DNA from: Streptomyces sp. BK340
Lineage (GTDB): Bacteria > Actinomycetota > Actinomycetes > Streptomycetales > Streptomycetaceae
DNA length: 64,000 bases
Assembly (NCBI RefSeq): GCF_007827595.1
Contig: NZ_VISR01000025.1
Location: 1 to 64,000 of the forward strand
Direction of reading: 5' to 3'
The notes under the pieces were generated by a model, which made no database searches, was not told where the DNA came from, and saw only the letters and a list, made by a program, of their open reading frames with translations. A program made the position numbers and the translations under genes. Numbering within the stretch: the first letter of the stretch is position 1; every line of letters starts with the position of its first letter. This document shows positions 32,518 through 42,500 of this stretch, one piece after another.

Positions 32518-34380
32518 GTGAGACCGACCCCCCACAAGGCCCTCGGCGCCGGTGCTCTCACCGTCGCCGCGCTGGCCGCCCTCTCCCTCCCCGCCACCCC
32601 CGCCGCCGCCCAGCCCGCCGGGCAACCGGTGGCCGCCGCCTGCACTCCGGCGCAGACGGTCACCAACGGGGGCTTCGAAAGCGGCACCTCGCCCTGGACC
32701 CAGTCCTCGTCGAGCGTGATCACCAGCCGCACCGGCGAGAGCGCCCACGGCGGCTCCTCCTTCGCCTGGCTGAACGGTGTGGGCAGCACCCACACCGACA
32801 CGCTCTCGCAGAGCGTCACCATCCCGAGCGGGTGCAGCTCCGCGACCCTCACCTTCTGGCTGCACATCGACACCGACGAGACGACCTCGTCCATCGCGTA
32901 CGACAAGCTGACGGCCAAGATCGGCAGCACCACGCTGGCGACGTACTCGAACCTCGACGACAACACCGGCTACGTGCAGAAGTCGTTCGACGTGTCGTCG
33001 TTCGCGGGCCAGACCGTGAACGTGTCCTTCACCGGAACCGAGGACTCCAGCCTCCAGACGAGCTTCGTCCTGGACGACGTCGCCCTCGCCACCTCCGGCG
33101 ACACCACCCCGCCGCCGGCGGACTCGACCCGCACCCCCGCCGCGCCCTCCTACACCGTCAGCCTCAGCAGCGACACCAGCGGCACCGTCTGGAACGGGCA
33201 CGAGAGCGTGTCCTTCACCAACGCGTCCGCCACCGCGCTCAGCGAGGTGTACCTGAGGCTGTGGGACAACTACCACGGCACCTGCTCGGCGATGCCCATC
33301 ACGGTCACCAACGTCACCGGCGGCACCGCGGGCGCGCTCTCGGCCGACTGCACGGCCCTGAAGGTCACCCTGCCTGCACCGCTGAACCAGGGGCAGCCCG
33401 CCACGATCGGCTTCGACCTGGGGGTCACCGTGCCCAGCGGCGCCGACCGGTTCGGGCACGACGGCGCCTTCAGCTTCATCGGCAACGCCCTGCCCGTCCT
33501 CGCGGTGCGCGACAGCGCGGGCTGGCACCTGGACCCGTACACCAACAACGGCGAGTCCTTCTACTCCCTGGCCGCCGACTTCAAGGTGACCCTGGACCAC
33601 CCCAGCACCCTGCTGGTCCCGGCCACCGGTACCTCCACCGACACCCCGGGCTCCAGCGGCCGTACGGTCACCACCGCCACCGCCTCCAAGGTCCGTGACT
33701 TCGCCTGGGCCGCCGGACCCTTCACCAAGATCTCCGGCACCTCGCCGGGCGGCGTCCCGGTGAACATCTACTCCGTCTCGGGGATCAGCTCCTCCAGCGC
33801 CCAGTCGATGCTCAGCACCGCCAAGACCGCCGTCGACGCCCACGCGGCACGCTTCGGCGCCTACCCCTACGGTGAGCTGGACGCGGTCATCGACAACAAC
33901 TACTGGTTCGGCGGGATGGAGTACCCCGGCTTCGTCCTCGACCTGGTGAGCACCACGGCGCTCACCCATGAGATCGGCCACCAGTGGTGGTACGGCATCG
34001 TCGGCGACGACGAGTACAACAGCCCGTGGCTGGACGAGGCCTTCACCGACTACGCCACCGACCTGGCCCTCGGCAAGACCGGCAGCAACTGCTGGAGCAG
34101 TGTCTCCTGGGCCTCCAGCGCGGAGAAGATCACCAACTCGATGGCCTACTGGGACGCGCACTCGTCCCGGTACTCCACCGTGGTCTACGGCTACGGCAAG
34201 TGCGCCCTGCACGACCTGCGGCGCGTCCTCGGCGACACGGCCATGGCCAAGCTGCTGAAGGACTACGCGACCGCGCACTGGTACGGCGTCTCGACGACGG
34301 CCGAGTTCAAGGCGGCCGCCCAGGCCGCCACGAGCACCGACCTGACCTCCTTCTGGACGCAGCACCGCATCGACGGCTGA
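32518..34380 (+). CDS. Secreted M1-family metallopeptidase with N-terminal carbohydrate-binding-like domain
   Basis: A 620-aa exported zinc peptidase. Signal peptide 1-31 (cleavage near AAA-QP). Residues about 40-195 form a jelly-roll domain of the kind often seen with proteases and glycosidases (VTNGGFESGTSPW ... FVLDDVALAT). A Pro/Thr linker precedes the M1 aminopeptidase part: exopeptidase-like motif GGMEYPGF, then HEIGHQWWYG (484-488) and the third zinc ligand Glu507 in NSPWLDEAF, exactly 18 residues after the second His. GTG at 32518 follows AAAGGAG. It acts on peptides outside the cell; substrate unknown. A 16-bp terminator follows. Confidence 0.9.
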   Translation: MRPTPHKALGAGALTVAALAALSLPATPAAAQPAGQPVAAACTPAQTVTNGGFESGTSPWTQSSSSVITSRTGESAHGGSSFAWLNGVGSTHTDTLSQSVTIPSGCSSATLTFWLHIDTDETTSSIAYDKLTAKIGSTTLATYSNLDDNTGYVQKSFDVSSFAGQTVNVSFTGTEDSSLQTSFVLDDVALATSGDTTPPPADSTRTPAAPSYTVSLSSDTSGTVWNGHESVSFTNASATALSEVYLRLWDNYHGTCSAMPITVTNVTGGTAGALSADCTALKVTLPAPLNQGQPATIGFDLGVTVPSGADRFGHDGAFSFIGNALPVLAVRDSAGWHLDPYTNNGESFYSLAADFKVTLDHPSTLLVPATGTSTDTPGSSGRTVTTATASKVRDFAWAAGPFTKISGTSPGGVPVNIYSVSGISSSSAQSMLSTAKTAVDAHAARFGAYPYGELDAVIDNNYWFGGMEYPGFVLDLVSTTALTHEIGHQWWYGIVGDDEYNSPWLDEAFTDYATDLALGKTGSNCWSSVSWASSAEKITNSMAYWDAHSSRYSTVVYGYGKCALHDLRRVLGDTAMAKLLKDYATAHWYGVSTTAEFKAAAQAATSTDLTSFWTQHRIDG

Positions 34381-34397
34381 CCCACGCCGGAGCGGCC

Positions 34398-34434
34398 GGT
34401 CATGGGCGGCGCCTGCCCGGCGCCGCCCATGACC
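34398..34434 (+). terminator. Perfect 16-bp hairpin terminator after M1 peptidase
   Basis: GGTCATGGGCGGCGCC (34398-34413), loop TGCCC, and its perfect complement (34419-34434), 17 nt after the stop codon. Confidence 0.85.
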
Positions 34435-34536
34435 ATGCGGGTAGGACGGCCCGGCCACTCACTTGGCGTAAATACCCGGCCGATATGGCGTAGTTGGTCG
34501 GGATCCGGAGTGCGGGGTGGTCAGCCTGCAGGTCTG

Positions 34537-35385
34537 ATGGATCCCGTGACGAGCCATATAGCCCGAAATCGCCGCCGCTCACGCTGGTCCGTGGCCAGCG
34601 CACTGACCGGCCTCCTGCTGACCCTGTCGATCCCCGCGGCCGTGCCCTCGGCGGCCGAGTCCACAGTCGAGCGCGGCAGCGCCTACATGGGCATGGGGGT
34701 ACTCGCCCACGACGGCGAAACCGCCACCGACGACGGCCCCGTGTCGGTCCCACGGGTGACCCAGACCGAAGGCGTCGACGTCGCCAGCTACCAGGGCGAC
34801 GTCTCCTGGAGCACCCTGTGGAACAGCGGCGTGCGCTGGGCCTACACCAAGGGCACGGAGGGCACGTACTACACGAACACCTACTTCAGCCAACAGTACG
34901 ACGGCGCCTACGACGCCGGCCTGATCCGTGGTGCGTACCACTTCGCGACCCCGGACACCACCGGCGGCGCCGCCCAGGCCGACTACTTCGTCGACCAGGG
35001 CGGCGGGTGGTCCAAGGACGGCAAGACGCTGCCCGGCGCGCTCGACATCGAGTGGAACCCGTACGGCGACGCCTGCTACGGCAAGTCCCAGAGCGGGATG
35101 GTGAGCTGGATCCGCGACTTCCTGGACCGCTACAAGGCCCGCACCGGCCGCGCCGCCGTCATCTACACCGCCACCAGCTGGTGGAGCGACTGCACCGGCA
35201 ACTATGCGGGCTTCGGTGCCACCAACCCGCTCTGGGTCGCCCGGTACGCCTCGTCGGCGGGGACGCTGCCGGCCGGCTGGTCGTCGTACACGATGTGGCA
35301 GTACACCTCTTCGGGCCCGACCGTCGGTGACCACGACAGGTTCAACGGATCCCTGGACAAGGTGAAGAGCTTCGCCGCCGGCTGA
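34537..35385 (+). CDS. Secreted GH25 lysozyme (N,O-diacetylmuramidase)
   Basis: A 282-aa exported muramidase. Signal peptide 1-39 (arginine-rich start, core ALTGLLLTLSIPAA). The GH25 barrel shows the N-terminal Asp in TEGVDVASYQGDVSW (Asp81) and the catalytic pair in GALDIEWNPYG (Asp170, Glu172), with late motifs NPLWVARY and TMWQYTSSG. It is like the Streptomyces cellosyl/mutanolysin-type enzymes that cut the beta-1,4 bond of peptidoglycan. ATG at 34537 was chosen as the last start before the signal peptide; the ribosome site (GCAGGT) is modest. Confidence 0.9.
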   Translation: MDPVTSHIARNRRRSRWSVASALTGLLLTLSIPAAVPSAAESTVERGSAYMGMGVLAHDGETATDDGPVSVPRVTQTEGVDVASYQGDVSWSTLWNSGVRWAYTKGTEGTYYTNTYFSQQYDGAYDAGLIRGAYHFATPDTTGGAAQADYFVDQGGGWSKDGKTLPGALDIEWNPYGDACYGKSQSGMVSWIRDFLDRYKARTGRAAVIYTATSWWSDCTGNYAGFGATNPLWVARYASSAGTLPAGWSSYTMWQYTSSGPTVGDHDRFNGSLDKVKSFAAG

Positions 35386-35410
35386 CGCGCCGTCGGCAGT
35401 GCTCGGGCGG

Positions 35411-35438
35411 CCGGCCAGGTGCCAAGTGCCCTGGCCGG
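35411..35438 (+). terminator. Hairpin after GH25 gene
   Basis: CCGGCCAGG (35411-35419) pairs with CCTGGCCGG (35430-35438). It separates the lysozyme gene from the convergent tRNA-like element. Confidence 0.7.
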
Positions 35439-35554
35439 GCGGCCGTTGTGTTCCCGGGAGACGCCCCGCGCCGGCCGTGTTCCGCAAGTGACCCACATGG
35501 CGCGCACCCCGGACGCCGACGCCCCCCGGCATCCACGACGTGCTTCGGGCCGAG

Positions 35555-35647
<93 letters not shown>

Positions 35648-35769
35648 TCGCTCCCGGCCCGGTCTCCCGTGCCGTTCACGAGAACAACAGTGACAGGGAC
35701 CGCTGACGGCACGCTGACACGCCGGGTCGGGACCGGCCTGCCGTCAGGTCACCTCCGAGGCGGCCCTCG

Positions 35770-36324
35770 TCACTGGCCCACCCTTCCGTCGACGCACTCG
35801 CGCAACAGGTCGGCGTGCCCGCAGTGCCGGGCGTACTCCTCGATCCTGTGCACCAGCAGCTCCCGAACCGGGATCCTGTCCTTCCCCACCCGCTCGCCCA
35901 GGTCCGGGTGCCGGGCCAGCGCGGCGTCGGTCGCCGCCTGCTCGCGCTCCAGATCGGCGTAAGCGGCGTCGACCACGGCCTGCTCGGCGACGGCTCCGTC
36001 GAAGTCCCCGTCACGCACGCCGTACAGCTTCGGCAGCGGGTCGCCGTCGGTGATCCAGTTGCGCCAGTCCCGCTCCACCTCGGCGAGGTGCCGCACCAGG
36101 CCGAGCAGCGACATCGTGGACGGCGGAACCGACCGACGGGCCAGTTGCTCCGCGTCCAGGCCCTCGCACTTCATCCGCAGGGTCAGGCGGTAGTTCTTCA
36201 GGTAGTCCAGCAGCGTCGCCGACTCGCCGTCCGGAACGGGGCCTTCGCGGGGGTCGTCGTCCGGGTCGGCCCACATGTCGGGGTAGACGGTCGCCTGGGT
36301 CCACCGCGCGGGTTCGTCACTCAT
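35770..36324 (-). CDS. DinB-family (DUF664) protein
   Basis: A 184-aa four-helix-bundle protein of the DinB/DUF664 type. Likely metal-ligand histidines are in LLGLVRHLAEVERDW and in RELLVHRIEEYARHCGHADLLRE, the typical spacing. These enzymes include mycothiol-dependent transferases and maleylpyruvate isomerase relatives in actinobacteria; the exact reaction is not evident. Start is ATG at 36324 (MSDEPARW); an ATG three codons earlier is equally possible and neither has a clear ribosome site. Confidence 0.85.
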   Translation of the reverse strand: MSDEPARWTQATVYPDMWADPDDDPREGPVPDGESATLLDYLKNYRLTLRMKCEGLDAEQLARRSVPPSTMSLLGLVRHLAEVERDWRNWITDGDPLPKLYGVRDGDFDGAVAEQAVVDAAYADLEREQAATDAALARHPDLGERVGKDRIPVRELLVHRIEEYARHCGHADLLRECVDGRVGQ

Positions 36325-37059
36325 GCGTCGCATGGTCGTCTGCGATGGCCCGGCCGCGCCACCGAGTTATCGCCGTCGCCGGGAACACTCCACACGAAGT
36401 CCTCACCGGCCTGGGCGAGTTGACCAGCAAGGTCCACACCGCCCGACGCGGCGCCCGGGTTCTCCCTCTGCTGCTCGGCGCGCTCACGAACGCCCCGTGA
36501 CAGGCGGCGGCTGCACCGTGATCACGCAGGGGTCGCCGGTCCACTGGCCCCTCGGACTCGCCCTCGCCTACACCGCGGCGGCGTTCTTCTGCATCCGCCG
36601 CTCCTGGAACCGCGGAGTCGGCGCCCCGGTCCGCTGACCAGGCCCGTCGCGCGGGGGAGTCCGTCACGCTCACGGTCACCTTCCAGGTGCCGTCCCCGTT
36701 GTCGGCGCAGCCGGACTTCAGTACGGGTGCGGATCCTGCGTGGTGATGTCGGTGCCTCTCTCACAACCGGGTATCTGCTCCCGTCCAGGTCGGACTTCTG
36801 CCCCGATGGGCTCTCCACCCTGCTGCCGGACATGGCGCCTGTCGGGAGGCGTACTCCGTCCGGGGCGTTCGCAGCTTGCCGGAAGGAAGTACTCGGCCTG
36901 GTCGGGGCAGTGGGGCACTGGTGTGCCTATTGAGCCGGTCGGCTAGCTGTCGCCGTGTCGGATCGGAGAACAGCCCCAGGTGGCGGCGCCGACCCTCACC
37001 ATGCCAGTGATCATGAAGCGAGGCGCTGTTGCGTCTCTACTCAGAGAGGAACGAGGAGA
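36325..37059. other. Long stretch without a convincing gene
   Basis: No recognisable family is seen. Two short plus-strand frames are worth noting: 36345-36500 (51 codons, MARPRHRVIAVAGNTPHEVL and onward, ending GALTNAP, no ribosome site) and a GTG frame from about 36497 encoding a 46-aa peptide with one hydrophobic segment (WPLGLALAYTAAAFFCIRRS). Either could be a remnant or a small protein. Base composition from about 36720 to 37050 is less GC-biased and looks non-coding; it probably includes the promoter of the next operon. Confidence 0.35.
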
Positions 37060-37587
37060 ATGCGTCGTGGCATTCCTCTGTCGGTGATGCTGTCAACCCT
37101 GGCAGTTTTGGCCTGCCCCACATCGGCCTCCGCCGAAGACACCCCGGTGACGCTGGAAGTGACCGGTGGCGGCCTGGGTATCACCGTGCCGTCGGGATCG
37201 GTCGACCTGGGTTCGACCATTGTGAGTTCCAGCCCGCAGACGGTCTCCAACCAGCTGGGTAACGTCACTGTGACGGACCAGCGTGGCGGCACTGCCGGCT
37301 GGACCGTCACGGCACAGGCCGTGGACTTCACGGGGCCCAACAACACGACCATCTCGGTCTCCGCGCCGAACTCCAGCACGTACCACGCCCCTCAGGCGAG
37401 CGTGATCGGTACGGCCACGGTGACCCCGAGCGACCTGAGCCCCATGTACCCGCCGGGCCCCGTGCAGGTCGCCACCCAGGTCTCCGGCTCGAACTCGGCC
37501 ACCTGGAACCCGACGATCTCGATCAGGGTCCCCGCGAACTCGCTTGCGGGCACGTACACCTCGACCATCACGCATTCCGTGGCGTGA
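37060..37587 (+). CDS. WxL-like secreted surface protein
   Basis: A 175-aa exported protein. Signal peptide 1-25 (MRRGIPLSVMLSTLAVLACP, cleavage at ASA-ED). The mature beta-rich domain has DQRGGTAGWTVTAQ (about 73-86) and ends AGTYTSTITHSVA, close to the layout of WxL-domain surface proteins (a W-containing motif after a D-x-R-G turn and a C-terminal Y-x-S-T-I-T-H-S strand). The ribosome site is AGAGAGGA, or the very close GAGGAGA. The next gene encodes a WxL-interacting-like membrane protein 26 nt downstream, so the two should work as a pair at the cell surface. An upstream in-frame start at 36955 is rejected because the signal peptide starts here. Confidence 0.7.
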   Translation: MRRGIPLSVMLSTLAVLACPTSASAEDTPVTLEVTGGGLGITVPSGSVDLGSTIVSSSPQTVSNQLGNVTVTDQRGGTAGWTVTAQAVDFTGPNNTTISVSAPNSSTYHAPQASVIGTATVTPSDLSPMYPPGPVQVATQVSGSNSATWNPTISIRVPANSLAGTYTSTITHSVA

Positions 37588-37612
37588 CGTAACAGACCCG
37601 AGGATTCTTCTG

Positions 37613-38641
37613 GTGCACAAGTACATTCCGGCTGGAGCGCTGTGTCTGCTGGCGCTGGCCGGGACCATCTGCGGCCCTCCGTCCGCGATCGCGGCACCCC
37701 GTGCCGCGGGGGCGGGGGGCTCAGGCGGCTACGGCAGCTTCTCCGTGCGGCTCCTCGACGTCCCCGCGGCCCTGGTCAACGACACACGCGCACGGCAGTA
37801 CATCATCGACAACCTGCGACCCGGCACCACCATCCGCCGACGCGTGGAGGTGGCGAACACCTCCGACGAACCGGCGCGCGTGGTGATGTATCCCAGCTCC
37901 GCGCGTATCATGCACGGGTCGTTCGTCGGAGCGCTCGGAAGACGCAGAAATGAACTGACCTCCTGGACGTCCCTGGACAGACGGCGGCTCATCGTGCGGC
38001 CCCACTCCACGGCCCGCACGTCCGTGACGATCCACGTACCCAGGGACGCGGCCCCCGGCGAGAGATACGGCGTCGTCTGGGCACAGATGTCCGGGGGAAA
38101 CGGCCCTGGTGTCAACCTGGTCAACCGCGCCGGCATCCGGCTGTATCTCTCCGTCGGCGGTCACAACCCACCACCGACCAGATTCAGGGTCGGCACGATG
38201 ACCGCCGAACGCGACCGGGCAGGCCGCGCCATCGTCAGAGCTCAGGTCCACAACACCGGAGGCCGCGCCCTGGACCTGAGCGGGACCCTGAGCCTGACCA
38301 AAGTGCGAGGGAGCATCAGCGCGGGCCCTTACCCGGTACAGCTCGGCACCACTCTCGCACCCGGCCAGTCAGAGACCGTGACCGTCCTGGTGACCGACCA
38401 GGTGGCCAACGGCCCCTGGACGGCGACACTCCACCTCAAGAGCGGCCTGTACGAGGACACCTACCGCGCCTCCATCACCTTCCCCCGTCACCCAGGCCAA
38501 AGCCGGTCGGCCAGGGCGCACGCCGTCACCGGCAGCGCCATGGCCACTTACGGAGGAGCGGCCGGGCTCCTCCTGGCTGGTGCCGTCCTGCCTGTCACCG
38601 TGATGCTGCGCCGCCGAAAGGCAGCGGCACAGCGCACGTGA
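37613..38641 (+). CDS. WxL-interacting (DUF916-like) membrane-anchored protein
   Basis: A 342-aa exported protein. A signal peptide (about 1-28, ending AIA-AP) is followed by two Ig-like domains. The first begins FSVRLLDVPAALVNDTRARQ and contains VEVANTSDEPARVVMYP, the peptidoglycan-binding-type part of DUF916/WxL-interacting proteins; the second (about 195-290) has VHNTGGRALDLSGTLSLT. The C-terminus carries one membrane helix (about 310-330) and the basic tail RRRKAAAQRT. GTG at 37613 follows GAGG at 9 nt. It is coupled to the upstream WxL-like gene. Expected to tether that partner or cell-wall material to the membrane; role inferred from the Firmicutes system. Confidence 0.7.
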   Translation: MHKYIPAGALCLLALAGTICGPPSAIAAPRAAGAGGSGGYGSFSVRLLDVPAALVNDTRARQYIIDNLRPGTTIRRRVEVANTSDEPARVVMYPSSARIMHGSFVGALGRRRNELTSWTSLDRRRLIVRPHSTARTSVTIHVPRDAAPGERYGVVWAQMSGGNGPGVNLVNRAGIRLYLSVGGHNPPPTRFRVGTMTAERDRAGRAIVRAQVHNTGGRALDLSGTLSLTKVRGSISAGPYPVQLGTTLAPGQSETVTVLVTDQVANGPWTATLHLKSGLYEDTYRASITFPRHPGQSRSARAHAVTGSAMATYGGAAGLLLAGAVLPVTVMLRRRKAAAQRT

Positions 38642-38795
38642 GATGACGCCCGGTGTGCGGTGCGCGGTGTGCGGTATGCGCTGCCGCGGTCAGCCGCAGC
38701 GGCCCCGACACGGGCGCCGATCCATCAAACGGGAGTCCAGGCGCCCATATTGAGGCCCATTCCCTCCGGCAGGAGGGGGCAGCCGTGTGCCCGGC

Positions 38796-39060
38796 CACGC
38801 AACCGGTCGACGAGCCTGACCGGAAGTCGACGGTCGGGCGCACGGCGTTGAGGATCCGGGTGGACTCGGGCGGTCCGAGCCCACCCGTGCTGACCGCGAT
38901 CGCGGGCCCCCCGCCCCGACGGCCGTCATCGCGGCGGCCACCGTGCCCGAACGGGTCGCCGTGGCCCCGGCGTCGGGGCCGAAGTTCGTCCCTCCGAGAC
39001 GACCAGGTCGGGCACGTGGGTGCCGAACCCGGTGGAGACTCCGAAGGCTCTGCGCGGTCG
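38796..39060 (-). pseudogene. Frameshifted remnant of a SurE-like 5'/3'-nucleotidase gene
   Basis: On the minus strand, three frames must be joined to read a protein: THVPDLVVS, then (two extra bases) GTNFGPDAGATATRSGTVAA and AMTAVGAGGP, then (one base missing) AIAVSTGGLGPPESTRILNA. The V-S-G-T-N-x-G, SGTVAAA and PAIAVS phrases are the core of SurE-family nucleotidases. The N-terminal metal site (NDDG) is not present. The gene is clearly dead, with at least two indels and missing ends. Confidence 0.6.
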
Positions 39061-39524
39061 CGATGGGGCCGGCTGCGTCTGCCGGGGGTGGCCGGGCTGG
39101 GCCACGTGGGCCGCCGGTGGCCGGCCGCGCCGATGCGCGTGATCGCCTGCTCCTACGTCACCCAAGGGCTCGACGGCAGCGCCACGGCCTTCGTCGGCCG
39201 GCTGCTGCTCTCCCTGCTCCCGGCCGGCGCCGACGAGGAGATGCACAGCCGCGGTCTGATCCACCAGGCCCTCACCCCCGCTCGCTCCGCTCCGCGCCAC
39301 CCTCGCGGTCGCGGTGCCCGGAGGTCGCGCCGAGCGAATCGGCCGAAACGAACCCGTCCCCGGCCGGTGCGCGGGGCACGGAGCGGGTGCGACCGGGAGA
39401 TTCCGGCGACCCGGCCGGAAGGACAGCCGGGCAACCCGGTCTGCGTCCGGTGCTGCGTCTTCTTCCCTATGGGCCCTCGTGCGGCGACGGCAGTCTGCTG
39501 GAAAACACGGCTTGGAGGCGCACA
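39061..39524. other. Region before the NRPS genes, with an unidentified coding-like fragment
   Basis: Plus-strand 39132-39281 reads MRVIACSYVTQGLDGSATAF, then VGRLLLSLLPAGADEEMHSR, with strong third-position GC bias, but it runs into non-coding sequence without a fitting end or ribosome site. I do not recognise it; probably another remnant. The remainder should contain the promoter of the NRPS operon; no clear promoter consensus was found. Confidence 0.35.
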
Positions 39525-42500
39525 GTGACAGCAGGCCCGGCCCCCGCGGGGGCACAGACCGACGGCGACACCCTCACGGCATCCTTCGCGCAGCGTCGGC
39601 TCTGGTTCCTGGACCAGCTGGCCGGACATTCGACCGGGTCGATGCTTCCGCTCGTCCTCAGGCTGCGCGGGAGCCTCGACGTGCCGCGCCTGGAACGGGC
39701 CCTGTCCGGGATCGTGGAGCGGCACGAGGTACTGCGCACCCGGTTCACCTCCGTCGGCGGGGAGCCGGTGCCGGTCGTGGACGCCTCCGGCGGGATCGTC
39801 CTGGAACGGACCGAGGCCAACGGCCCCGACGACCTCTTCGCCCGGTACCTGGGCCGCCCCGTGAACCTGTCCACGCAGCACCCGGTCCGGGTCACGCTCG
39901 CCCGGGTCGCGCCCGGCGAGCACCTGTTGCTGGTCGAGGTCCACCACATCGCCGTGGACGGCTGGTCCTGGGGCGTCCTGCTGGACGAACTCGCCGCCGG
40001 ATACCGAGGCGAGCCCGTCGCTCCGCCCGCCGTACGGTACGCCGACGTCGCCCGCTCCCAGGCCCTGCGGCTCTCCGGGGCCCGGATGGAGCGGCTGCTC
40101 GGCCACTGGCGCGACCGCCTCGCCGGTCTGACCCCGCTCGACCTGCCCACCGACCGGCCGCGCCCCCAGGTCTGGGACGGGTCCGGCGGCGTCGTCCGCT
40201 TCGACCTGCCCGCCGACCTGGTCGCCGACGTCGACGCCCTGGCCCGCTCCCGGCGCGCCACCCGCTACATGCTGCTGCTCACCGTCTACCAGGCGCTCCT
40301 CGGGCACTGGTCGGGCCGCACCGATGTCGCCGTGTGCAGCACGCTCGCCGACCGTGCCCAGCGCGGTGCCTCCGGCCTCATCGGCCCGCTCGTCAACACG
40401 GTCGTGCTGCGCACAGACCTGGCCGGCCGGCCGGGCTTCGCCGCGCTGCTGGACCGCGTGCGCGGGCGGGTGCTGGCGGACCTCTCGCACGCCGAGGCAC
40501 CGTTCGACCACGTGGTCGCAGCGCTGGGCGGCGGGCGGGACCTGTCCCGGCACCCGTTGGCCCAGGCCTCGTTCACCCTGCTCAACAGCCCGATCCGCCC
40601 GGTCCGTATGCCCGGCCTGGCCGTGGAGCTGGTCGAGCCGCCGCTGACCGAGACCCCGCTGGACGTGTTCCTCGACCTCACCCTGCGCACGGACGGCAGC
40701 ATCGCCGCCGTCCTGCAGTACGCCACCGCCCTCTTCGACGCGGCCACCATGCGGGCGTTCGCCGACGCCTATGTGGCCCTGCTGCGGGCCGTCCTGGCCG
40801 AACCGGACACCCCTGTACCGGAGTTGGCGCGCACCCTGCCCACGGCGGGGCCGGCCCGCCCCCGCCCCGAGTGGCGGCACGCTCCTGACCGGCCGGCCGG
40901 CCCGCCGCCCCCGGTCGCCTTCCGCGGGCCGTCCGAGGCGACGGCCTTGATCTGCGGCGACGACCGCGTCACCTACGCCGACCTGGACGGCATGACGGGT
41001 GGGCTCGCCGCCGCGCTCAGGGCTGCCGGGGTCGGCCCCGGCAGCCCGGTGGGCGTGCTGCTGCGCCGTGGTCCGTGGTCCGTTGCCGCGATCGAGGGGG
41101 TCTGGCGGGCGGGCGGGACGTACGTCCCCCTGGACCCCGAACTGCCGTCGGAGCGGCTGCGGTTCATGGCCGAGGAGGCGCAGCTGGCGTGCGTGGTCGC
41201 CGATTCCGCGACCGTCGAGGCTGCCGCGTCCCTGGCTCCGGCCACCGTCGACGTCACGGTCGTGACCCCGGCCGCGGACGGGCCCCGGCACCGCCCCGAC
41301 CCCCGCGAACTGGCCCACGTCATCTTCACCTCCGGCTCCACCGGACGCCCCAAGGCGGTCGGTGTCGAACACGCCGCCCTCGCCTCCCATGTGACCGCCG
41401 TCCGCGAGCGGCTCGGCATCACCGCCGCCGACCGGGTGCTGGCCTTCGCCTCCTTCTCCTTCGACGCCTCACTGGACCAGCTGCTGCCCGCGCTGACCTC
41501 CGGCGCCACCGTCGTCGTGCGCCCCGACGAACCCTGGCTGCCCACCCAGGTCCCCGAGGTCGTCCAGCGGCACGCCCTGACCGTCGTCAACGTGCCCCCG
41601 ACGTACTGGGCGGAGCTGACCCTCTCCCTCGACCGGCGTCTGGCCGCGGCGCTCGCCTCCCTGCGCCTGCTGGTCCTCGGCGGGGAGGCCGTCCCCGCCG
41701 ACACCCTCGCCGTCTGGCGGGCCGCCGTCCCGTGGGTGCGCGTGTGCAACGCCTACGGGCCCACCGAGACCACCGTCACCGCCACCACCTACGAGGCCGC
41801 CGACCCGCCCGCCGGCAGCGTGCCCATCGGCCGCCCGCTCGGCGACCGCCGGGTGTACGTCGTCGACACCGACGGCGAGCCGGTCCCGGTCGGCGTGTCC
41901 GGCGAACTCCTCATCGGCGGCACGGAAGTGGCCCGCGGCTACCTGCGCCGCCCCGCCCTCACCGCCGAGCGCTTCGTGCCCGACCCCTACGGGCCGCCCG
42001 GCAGCCGCATGTACCGCACCGGCGACCTCGTGCGCTGGCAGGTCACCGGGGACCTGGAGTTCCTCGGCCGCAGCGACGACCAGGTCAAGATCCGTGGCTA
42101 CAGGATCGAACTCGGCGAGATCGAGGCGGTGTTGCGCGCCTGCCCGCTGGTCGCCGCGGCCGCCGCCCGCCCCGACCGGGCCACGGGCCGCAGCCTCGTC
42201 GGCTACGTCGTACCGGCCGGGGACGCCCGGGCCGCCGTGGACCGGGCGGAGCTGCGCGCCTGGTGCGCCCGCTACCTGCCGCACTACGCCGTACCCTCGG
42301 AGTTCGTCGTCCTGGAGGCCCTGCCGGTCGGTGTCTCCGGCAAGCTCGACCGCTCCGCCCTGCCGGACCCTGCCCACGCCCGGTCCGCCGACGCCGCCTA
42401 CGCGCCGCCCCGCGACGAGACCGAGCGGATCGTCGCCGATGTGTGGGCGGACGTGCTGGGCCTGGACCGGATCGGCATCGACGACAGCTTCTTCGACCTG

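Noticed and set aside
36317..36679. 120-codon minus-strand frame beyond the DinB gene
   Set aside because: No family, no ribosome site, biased composition; treated as non-coding.
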